Source: Antribacter gilvus
GTDB lineage: Bacteria > Actinomycetota > Actinomycetes > Actinomycetales > Cellulomonadaceae
Direction of reading: 5' to 3'
DNA: 64,000 bases
Assembly: GCF_003946865.1 (NCBI RefSeq)
Contig: NZ_QXTH01000012.1
Span: 1 to 64,000 of the forward strand
Numbering within the stretch: position 1 is the first letter of the stretch; each line of letters starts with the position of its first letter. A program made the position numbers and the translations under genes. Shown here piece by piece: positions 58,089-64,000 of the stretch. Under the pieces are notes generated by a model, which saw only the letters and a program-made list of their open reading frames with translations, ran no database searches and was not told the DNA's origin.

Positions 58089-58873
58089 GAGACGGTCCCC
58101 AGCTCTCGGTAGTCGGCCAGCACGGTGTCGCCCCGCTCCACCCACACGGGCCGGGTGAACGAACCGGCCAGGACGATCTCGCCCGGCTGCAGCGCGTCGC
58201 CGTGCTGGGCGAGCTTGTTCGCCAGCCAGGCGACGCCGGCGGCCGGGTGGTTGAGCACGGCGGCGGCGACGCCGGACTCCTCGATGCTCTCGTTGCGGTA
58301 CAGGAGCGCGGAGACCCAGCGCAGGTCGGTCTCCCCGACCCGCACCGGGTTGCCGCCGTAGACCATGCCCCCCATCGCCGCGTTGTCGCTGATCGTGTCG
58401 ACGATGGTGCGCCCCGGCATCTCGATGCGCGACGACAGGATCTCGAGGGCCGGCACCACGTACTCGGTCGCGCGGAGCACGTCGAACACCGTGACGTCGG
58501 GCCCCTTCAGGCCGTCACGCAGCACGAAGGCGAGCTCCACCTCGATCCGGACGTTCGAGAACCGCCGGTGCTCGATGACCGACCCGTTCTCGAAGACCAT
58601 GTCGGCGAAGATCGCGCCGTAGTCGGGCTCCGTGATCCCCGTCGCAGCCTGCATCACCTTCGACGTGAGCCCGATCTTGCGGCCCACCGGCCGGCGACCG
58701 GCCTCGATGCCGCGACGGCGCCAGGTGTTCTGCACGGCGTAGGAGTCCTCGACGGTCATGCCGGGGTACCGGGCCGTCAGGAGCGGCACCATGGTGCTCT
58801 CCGCCTCGGCGCGAGCGAGCTCGTCGGCGATGGCGGCGACCGTGGCGTCGTCGAGCCTGCGCTCGCCCGTCAC
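58073..58873 (-). CDS. hpaH: 2-oxo-hept-3-ene-1,7-dioate hydratase HpaH
   Basis: HpaH adds water to 2-oxohept-3-ene-1,7-dioate, making the substrate of HpaI. The 266-residue protein belongs to the fumarylacetoacetate hydrolase-related hydratase family, with VGRKIGLTSKVMQ near residue 60 and the metal-binding acidic pair in IEVELAFVL. Its length matches the E. coli enzyme. The GTG start overlaps the hpaD TGA by four bases. Confidence 0.93.
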   Translation of the reverse strand: MTGERRLDDATVAAIADELARAEAESTMVPLLTARYPGMTVEDSYAVQNTWRRRGIEAGRRPVGRKIGLTSKVMQAATGITEPDYGAIFADMVFENGSVIEHRRFSNVRIEVELAFVLRDGLKGPDVTVFDVLRATEYVVPALEILSSRIEMPGRTIVDTISDNAAMGGMVYGGNPVRVGETDLRWVSALLYRNESIEESGVAAAVLNHPAAGVAWLANKLAQHGDALQPGEIVLAGSFTRPVWVERGDTVLADYRELGTVSCRFV

Positions 58874-59991
58874 AGCTGGTGCCCCAGCTTGTACTCGCCC
58901 TGCTTCCAGGACGGCAGGGCGTCGGCGTCGTCCTCGGGACGGGTGTAGGAGAACCCGTCCGCCCCGATGGTGACGGCCATCTCCGAGGTGTCCGTGCGGG
59001 CGGCCACCGGCTGCGGGTCGCCGTCCAGGTCCAGGACGAGCGACGCCTCGGTGTACCAGGACGGCACCACGGGATTGCCCCACCAGTCGCGGCGCTGGTT
59101 GTCGTGCACGTCCCAGGTCACCACGGGGTTGTCGGGGTCGCCCGTGTAGTAGTCCTGCGTGTAGATCTCGACGCGGTGCCCGTCCGGGTCGCGCAGGTAC
59201 AGGTAGAAGGCGTTGGACACCCCGTGCCGGCCCGGACCGCGCTCGATGCGGTCCGACAGGCGCAGCGCGCCGAGCTTGTCGCAGATCGCGATGATGTTGT
59301 GCTTCTCGTGCGTGGCGAACGCGACGTGGTGCATGCGGGGGCCGTCGCCGCCCGTCATCGCGGTGTCGTGCACCGTCGGCTTGCGGCGCATCCACGCCGC
59401 GTAGGTGGTGCCCTCGTCGTCCCGGATGTCCTCCGTGACGCGGAAGCCGAGGTCCTCCATGTACCGCACGGCGCGCGCGACGTCCGGGGTCACCTGGTTG
59501 AAGTGGTCCAGGCGCACCAGGGCGCCGGGTGTGTGCAGGTCGTACCGCCAGGCCAGGCGCTCGACGTGCTCCACGTCGTAGAAGAACTCGTAGGGGAACC
59601 CGAGCGGGTCGGTCACCCGCACCGAGTCGCCGACGCCCCGGGTGAAGCCGTCCGCGCGGCGCTCCACGCGGCAGCCCAGCTCCGTGTAGAACGCGACGGC
59701 CCGGTCCAGCTCCTCAGGGCTGCGCACCCGGTAGGAGAAGGCGGCGACGGCGGCCACCGGCCCCTTGCGCAGCACCAGGTTGTGGTGGATGAACTCCTCG
59801 AGGCTGCGGAGGTAGACGGCGTCGTCGTCCTCCTCGGTGACGACCAGGCCCAGCACGTCGACGTAGAAGGCCCGGGAGGCCGCCAGGTCCGTGACGACCA
59901 GCTCCATGTACGCGGACCGCAGGATGTCCGGCGGCGGCGCAGCGGGCGTGGGGATCGAGCCGGCGGTGGGGATCGGGTCGGTCGTCGTCAT
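58870..59991 (-). CDS. hpaD: 3,4-dihydroxyphenylacetate 2,3-dioxygenase HpaD
   Basis: HpaD opens the ring of homoprotocatechuate next to its hydroxyls. The 373-residue type I extradiol dioxygenase (vicinal oxygen chelate fold) has metal ligands H163 in LDHFNQVT, H222 in MHHVAFA and E275 in HRVEIYT. They are offset by eight from the H155/H214/E267 set known for the Brevibacterium enzyme, so this is the Gram-positive type. The ATG at 59991 overlaps the hpaE TGA. Confidence 0.95.
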   Translation of the reverse strand: MTTTDPIPTAGSIPTPAAPPPDILRSAYMELVVTDLAASRAFYVDVLGLVVTEEDDDAVYLRSLEEFIHHNLVLRKGPVAAVAAFSYRVRSPEELDRAVAFYTELGCRVERRADGFTRGVGDSVRVTDPLGFPYEFFYDVEHVERLAWRYDLHTPGALVRLDHFNQVTPDVARAVRYMEDLGFRVTEDIRDDEGTTYAAWMRRKPTVHDTAMTGGDGPRMHHVAFATHEKHNIIAICDKLGALRLSDRIERGPGRHGVSNAFYLYLRDPDGHRVEIYTQDYYTGDPDNPVVTWDVHDNQRRDWWGNPVVPSWYTEASLVLDLDGDPQPVAARTDTSEMAVTIGADGFSYTRPEDDADALPSWKQGEYKLGHQL

Positions 59992-61505
59992 CGGGACTCC
60001 TCTGCCTTGCCGAAGGTCGGGTTGTGCGCCGCGCCGAGCGTGATGTGCACCGCCTGCTGGTCGGTGTAGAAGTCGATCGAGCGGTAGCCGCCCTCGTGCC
60101 CGAGCCCGGAGGCCTTGACCCCGCCGAACGGCGTGCGCAGGTCGCGCACGTTGTTCGAGTTGAGCCAGACCATGCCCGCCTCGACGGCCTGCGCGAAGGT
60201 GTGCGCGCGCCTCAGGTCGTTGGTCCAGACGTAGGCCGCGAGGCCGTACCTCACGCCGTTGGCCAGGGCGAGGGCCTCCTCCTCGGTGTCGAACGGCGTG
60301 ATCGCCACGACGGGCCCGAAGATCTCCTCCTGGAAGATCCGGGCCGACGACGGCACGTCCGCGAAGACCGTCGGCGCCACGTAGTTGCCGGTGTCGAACC
60401 CCTCCGGGCGCCCGCCGCCCGCGACGAGCCGGCCCTCGGTCCTGCCGATCTCGATGTACGACATGACCTTGTCGAAGTGCTCCGGATGCACCAGCGCGCC
60501 CACCTCGGTCCGGGGGTCCTGCGGGTCGCCGACGACGACGCGCTTCGCCTGCTCGGCGTACCGCTCGACGAACTCCTCGTAGACCGCCCGTTCCACGAGG
60601 ATGCGCGACCCGGCGGTGCAGCGCTCGCCGTTGAGGGAGAACACCCCGAAGATCGTCGCGTCGACGGCGGCGTCCAGGTCGGCGTCGGCGAAGACGACGG
60701 CCGGTGACTTGCCGCCCAGCTCCATCGACAGGCCCTTGAGGTGCGGGGCGGCGTTGGCGAAGATGACCTGCCCCGTGCTGCTCTCTCCGGTGAACGAGAT
60801 CAGCGGGACGTCCGGGTGCTTGACCAGCGCGTCCCCCGCCTCCTCGCCCAGGCCGTTGACCAGGTTGAACACCCCGGCGGGCAGCCCTGCCTCCTCGAAG
60901 ATGCCCGCCCACAGCGAGGCAGAGAGCGGCGTGAACTCGGCGGGCTTGAGCACCACCGTGTTGCCGGTCGCCAGCGCGGGAGCGAGCTTCCACGACTCCA
61001 GCATGAACGGCGTGTTCCACGGCGTGATGAGGCCGGCGACGCCGATGGGCTTGCGGTTGACGTAGTTGAGCTGACGGCCGGGCACCTTGAACGTGTCGTC
61101 CGACTGGGCCACGACCAGGTCCGCGAAGAACCGGAAGTTCTCCGCGGCCCGGCGCGCCTGACCGAGCGCCTGCGTGATCGGCAGGCCCGAGTCGAAGCTC
61201 TCCAGCTCGGCGAGCCGGGCGTCGCGGGACTCCACGAGGTCCGCGATCCGGTGCAGCACCCGCGAGCGCTCGCGCGGCAGCAGCCGGGGCCAGGGCCCGG
61301 TGAGGAACGCGTCGCGCGCCGCGGCGACGGCGAGGTCGACGTCGGCCGCCTTGCCCGCCGCCGCCTGCAGGTAGACATCGTTGGTCACCGGTTCGAGCAC
61401 GTCGAACGTGTCACCGTCGACCGAGTCGACGAACGCTCCGCCGATGTAGTGCTGGATCCGCCCGGGCAGGTCGGCGGGCACGTGGCGGATCGTCTGGTCG
61501 GTCAT
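59988..61505 (-). CDS. hpaE: 5-carboxymethyl-2-hydroxymuconate semialdehyde dehydrogenase HpaE
   Basis: HpaE oxidises the ring-cleavage aldehyde to 5-carboxymethyl-2-hydroxymuconate with NAD. The 505-residue aldehyde dehydrogenase has the catalytic cysteine C296 in NGERCTAGSR, general base E262 in MELGGKSP and N164 in TPWNTPF. ATG at 61505 is chosen for the AGGGAGA site and for its ATGA overlap with the regulator stop. Confidence 0.94.
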   Translation of the reverse strand: MTDQTIRHVPADLPGRIQHYIGGAFVDSVDGDTFDVLEPVTNDVYLQAAAGKAADVDLAVAAARDAFLTGPWPRLLPRERSRVLHRIADLVESRDARLAELESFDSGLPITQALGQARRAAENFRFFADLVVAQSDDTFKVPGRQLNYVNRKPIGVAGLITPWNTPFMLESWKLAPALATGNTVVLKPAEFTPLSASLWAGIFEEAGLPAGVFNLVNGLGEEAGDALVKHPDVPLISFTGESSTGQVIFANAAPHLKGLSMELGGKSPAVVFADADLDAAVDATIFGVFSLNGERCTAGSRILVERAVYEEFVERYAEQAKRVVVGDPQDPRTEVGALVHPEHFDKVMSYIEIGRTEGRLVAGGGRPEGFDTGNYVAPTVFADVPSSARIFQEEIFGPVVAITPFDTEEEALALANGVRYGLAAYVWTNDLRRAHTFAQAVEAGMVWLNSNNVRDLRTPFGGVKASGLGHEGGYRSIDFYTDQQAVHITLGAAHNPTFGKAEESR

Positions 61506-62209
61506 CGTGTCTCCCTGGGTCGGGTCTGGTGGGGCACTGCCCCGTCGGCGCGAGCGTCCAGGAAGGCCTGCATGGTCGCCCACCGGTGGTTGCGCGCGGC
61601 GATCTCGATCTCGAGAGGGTCCGCCCGCCGGGCGATCAGGTCGAGGATGTGGGTGTGCTCGGCCACGGACTGCTGGGCCCGCCCGGGGACGAACGCGAAC
61701 GTGGAGTCCCTCAGGCCGGACAGCTGGGCCCATCCGCGGTGCACCATGTCGAGGAGCAGCCGGTTGGGGCACGACTCGAACAGCACCGAGTGGAACTGCC
61801 TGTTCAGGGCGGTGAACGCGTGCGGGTCGAAGTGGTCCAGGAGGGACCGGAGGTGGTCGTTCACCTCGGTGGCCCGGGCGAGGTCCGCTGCGGAGATCCC
61901 GGTCGCCGAGAGCCCGGTGGCGGCCCCCTCGACGACGCCGAGGGCCTGCATCGCGTCGACGTACCCGTGCGCGTCGACCATCGCGACCCGGGCGCCCACG
62001 TTGCGCTCGAAGGTCACCAGCCCCTCGGCCTCCAGCCGCCGGATGGCCTCGCGCACCGGCACCACGCTCATCGCGAGCTCGTCGGCGATGCTCTGGAGCA
62101 CCAGGCGGTATCCCGGGCTCAGCTCGTGGCGCGCGATGCGGTCGCGCAGGTGGGTGTAGGCGAGCTGGGACTTGCTGGACGTGGTCGCCGTCGTCCCGGG
62201 GGCGTTCAC
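61502..62209 (-). CDS. GntR-family (FCD domain) transcription regulator
   Basis: This 235-residue regulator has an N-terminal winged helix-turn-helix (about 12-80, with MSVVPVREAIRRLEAEGLV). The C-terminal FCD domain (about 85-215) shows metal-site histidines at H140, H185 or H187, and H208. It lies inside the operon between hpaG and hpaE and overlaps both by four bases. It probably controls this pathway, with an intermediate as ligand. The GTG at 62209 is the start. The AT-rich hpaG upstream gap contains a candidate target site. Confidence 0.9.
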   Translation of the reverse strand: MNAPGTTATTSSKSQLAYTHLRDRIARHELSPGYRLVLQSIADELAMSVVPVREAIRRLEAEGLVTFERNVGARVAMVDAHGYVDAMQALGVVEGAATGLSATGISAADLARATEVNDHLRSLLDHFDPHAFTALNRQFHSVLFESCPNRLLLDMVHRGWAQLSGLRDSTFAFVPGRAQQSVAEHTHILDLIARRADPLEIEIAARNHRWATMQAFLDARADGAVPHQTRPRETR

Positions 62210-63699
62210 CGTCCGTCCCTCCACGCCTCGAAGCGCGCCCGCCACCCCGCGTCCGGGGGGAACAGCCCGTCGATCGGGTGGCCTGCGGCCACCTGCTCGG
62301 CCACCCAGGTGTCCTCCTCCTCCTGGGCGAGGGTCGCGTCGGCGACCTCCTCGGCCAGGTGCGGCGGCACGACGACGACGCCGTCCGCGTCGCCCACGAC
62401 GACGTCGCCGGGCAGCACCGTCGCCCCGCCGCAGGCGACGGCCACGTCGGTGTCCCACGGCACGTGCCGGCGGCCGAGCACCGCGGGATGGGCGCCCCGG
62501 GAGAAGACAGCCAGCCCGGTGGCGGCCACGGCCTCGAAGTCCCGCACGCCGCCGTCGGTCACGACGCCCGCGGCCCCGCGCACCCGGGCGCGCAGCGCGA
62601 GCACGTCGCCGAGCGTCGCCGAGCTGGTCTCTCCGCGGGCCTCGATGACGATGACCTCGCCGGGCCCGACGGTGTCGAACGTCCGCTTCTGCGCGTTGTA
62701 GCCGCCACCGTGCGCGGCGAACAGGTCCTCGCGGTTCGGGAGGAAGCGCAGCGTCCGCGCGCGGCCCACGATCGTGGCGCCGGGCCTGTTCGGCCGAACG
62801 CCCTCGATGACCACGTTGTCGAGCCCGCGCTTGCGCAGCTGGGCGGAGAGCCCGGCCACCGGCGCCCGGCGCAGCTTCTCGGCGAGCTCGTCGGTGAGCA
62901 CGAACGACTCCGGCTCCGGCTCCGGCTCGGCCGCCAGGCCCGCGGCGTCGCGGCTCCCCCACGCCTCGGCACGCTGGGTGTCGTCGGTCCGGGGCCCGGC
63001 GCCGGCCCCGTCGATCGGCTCGTCGCCCTGCACCACGGTGGTCACCAGGCGGCCCGACGTCGGCGCGCCCGGCGCCGTCGGCGCGTCCACCTCGACCTCG
63101 ACGACGTCGCCCGGCGCCACCACGCTCGACCCGGCGGGCGTGCCCGTGAGGATGACGTCGCCCGTCTCGAGCGTGAGGTGGTGGGAGAGGTCGGCCACGA
63201 TCTGCGCGAACGGGAACAGCAGCGCGTCGGCACCGGTGGTGTCCTCCTGCACGAGCTCGCCGTTGACCCAGGTGCGCAACCGCAGCCCGGCCGGGTCGAC
63301 CGCGCGGGCGTCGATGAGGGCCGGGCCGAGCGGCGTGTAGCCGTCGCGGCCCTTGGATCGCACGTTGGAGCCCTTGTCGGCCCACCGCAGGTCGTAGACG
63401 CCGAGGTCGTTCGCCGCCGTCACGGCGGCGACGTGCCCCCACGCTTCCTCGACCGGCACCTGCCGGGCCGGTTCGCCGATGATCAGAGCGACCTCACCCT
63501 CGAAGGCCAGGAGCTCCGTGCCGGCAGGCCGCTCGACGACACCCCCGGTAGCGGCGAGCGAGCTGCTCGGCTTGAGGAAGTACGACGGCGCCGCGGGGCG
63601 CCGGCCGCGCTGGTCGGCGCGTGACGCGTAGGCGAGGTGGACGGCGACGATCTTGCCCGGCCGCGACGCGAGCGGCCCTGCCTGCGCCTCGGTACCCAT
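62206..63699 (-). CDS. hpaG: Fused FAH-family and RraA-like protein (HpaG-type isomerase/decarboxylase)
   Basis: This 497-residue protein joins two domains. Residues about 15-225 are a fumarylacetoacetate hydrolase (FAH) domain with metal ligands E67, E69 and D98 (FEGEV, ANDLG). An acidic linker (EPEPEPE, 258-264) leads to an RraA-like domain at about 280-470 with GDVLALR near 364 and GGVRD at 383-387, which forms its active-site cleft. E. coli HpaG has two FAH domains for isomerase and decarboxylase steps. Here the second is replaced by RraA, a family with known decarboxylases and aldolases. The two steps are therefore inferred to be divided between the domains. ATG at 63699 has a GAGGGAG site. 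Confidence 0.85.
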   Translation of the reverse strand: MGTEAQAGPLASRPGKIVAVHLAYASRADQRGRRPAAPSYFLKPSSSLAATGGVVERPAGTELLAFEGEVALIIGEPARQVPVEEAWGHVAAVTAANDLGVYDLRWADKGSNVRSKGRDGYTPLGPALIDARAVDPAGLRLRTWVNGELVQEDTTGADALLFPFAQIVADLSHHLTLETGDVILTGTPAGSSVVAPGDVVEVEVDAPTAPGAPTSGRLVTTVVQGDEPIDGAGAGPRTDDTQRAEAWGSRDAAGLAAEPEPEPESFVLTDELAEKLRRAPVAGLSAQLRKRGLDNVVIEGVRPNRPGATIVGRARTLRFLPNREDLFAAHGGGYNAQKRTFDTVGPGEVIVIEARGETSSATLGDVLALRARVRGAAGVVTDGGVRDFEAVAATGLAVFSRGAHPAVLGRRHVPWDTDVAVACGGATVLPGDVVVGDADGVVVVPPHLAEEVADATLAQEEEDTWVAEQVAAGHPIDGLFPPDAGWRARFEAWRDGR

Positions 63700-63745
63700 G
63701 GAGCTCCCTCGCCCGTCGTTGCGCTGGCCTGCCACGATGCTGGCC

Positions 63746-63770
63746 ATTCGTATCATAGATCGTATATGGT
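63746..63770. promoter_or_regulatory. Candidate operator/promoter between hpaG and the hydroxylase gene
   Basis: An AT-rich 25-base patch in otherwise GC-rich DNA includes the near-palindrome ATCGTATATGGT, two copies of TCGTAT, and TATGAT on the minus strand as a possible hpaG -10 element. The divergent arrangement and the FCD-type regulator in the operon make it a plausible GntR target. Confidence 0.4.
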
Positions 63771-63818
63771 CGAGGAGGGTGCGGCAAGGATGCGGCACAC
63801 GAGCAGAACGGAGGAACG

Positions 63819-64000
63819 ATGCAGTTCCACCACCACGGCTACGTGTCCGGCGACCCGCGTGTCCAGCGGGCTGCGGGCTACGGGCTCGAGCGGCCCGCCG
63901 GGCTGCCGGACGAGGTCGACGTGCTCATCGTCGGCAGCGGCCCCGCGGGCATGATCGCGGCGGCCCAGCTGGCACAGTTCCCCAGCATCCGCACGCACGT
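63819..64000 (+). CDS. FAD-dependent aromatic hydroxylase, cut by the right edge
   Basis: Only the first 60 residues are in the window. They read FHHHGYVSGDPRVQ, then DEVDVLIVGSGPAGMIAAAQL, the dinucleotide-binding motif GxGxxG of FAD monooxygenases of the p-hydroxybenzoate/phenol hydroxylase family. A GGAGGAACG ribosome site precedes the ATG. Its divergent position suggests it makes homoprotocatechuate or a related catechol for the hpa operon. The exact substrate and full length cannot be seen. Confidence 0.85.
   Translation, partial: MQFHHHGYVSGDPRVQRAAGYGLERPAGLPDEVDVLIVGSGPAGMIAAAQLAQFPSIRTH

Overview
The window is very GC-rich DNA from an actinobacterium. The genes whiA, rbpA, opcA and the order uvrC-rapZ-yvcK-whiA-gap-pgk-tpiA-secG are typical of Actinomycetota. 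A secreted CBM13 pectate lyase with LacI-type palindromes upstream, many secreted proteins and an LPXTG surface protein suggest a polysaccharide-degrading member of the Micrococcales (Cellulomonadaceae or Promicromonosporaceae). That family placement is inference from gene content only.

Layout. 1-212: palindromic repeats that look like the end of an insertion element lying left of the window. 213-5619: accessory genes (carboxylesterase, pectate lyase, unknown secreted protein, a methionine aminopeptidase divergent from a small XRE regulator). 5699-12691: a chromosome-maintenance and RNA-modification block on the minus strand (xerD-parA-scpA-scpB-rluB-cmk-der). 12770-14711: a CitE-like lyase and heme O synthase. 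15080-21789: the pentose phosphate operon tkt-tal-zwf-opcA-pgl on the plus strand. 21886-26007: rbpA, then gap-pgk-tpiA-secG. 26233-31326: uvrC-rapZ-yvcK-whiA. 31342-33960: lipoprotein, OsmC-like protein, a cysteine-containing secreted protein and an Abi-like gene remnant. 33993-43283: uvrA, a metallo-beta-lactamase-fold hydrolase, small proteins, terC with a probable manganese riboswitch, uvrB, coaE and pcp.

43385-56975 is the most unusual stretch. It holds a DUF4253-like gene, then a secreted protein with thrombospondin type 3 calcium repeats, a pretoxin-like hydrophobic segment and a PD-(D/E)XK nuclease-like C-terminus, then a 3414-codon LPXTG surface protein with 26 SdrD_B-like repeats. 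The signal peptide of the giant protein is cut off by an in-frame TGA, so the assembled gene cannot be exported normally unless that stop is bypassed or is an error.

57309-64000 is a homoprotocatechuate (3,4-dihydroxyphenylacetate) meta-cleavage operon on the minus strand: hpaG(FAH-RraA fusion)-gntR-hpaE-hpaD-hpaH-hpaI. Every junction overlaps, by 4 or 16 bases. A divergent FAD-dependent aromatic hydroxylase is cut by the right edge. Ring cleavage by HpaD, oxidation by HpaE, isomerisation and decarboxylation by HpaG, hydration by HpaH and aldol cleavage by HpaI would yield pyruvate and succinate semialdehyde. No separate hpaF isomerase is visible. Most convergent gene ends carry long, near-perfect GC-rich stem-loops without a U-tract. 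I saw no rRNA, tRNA or CRISPR array.
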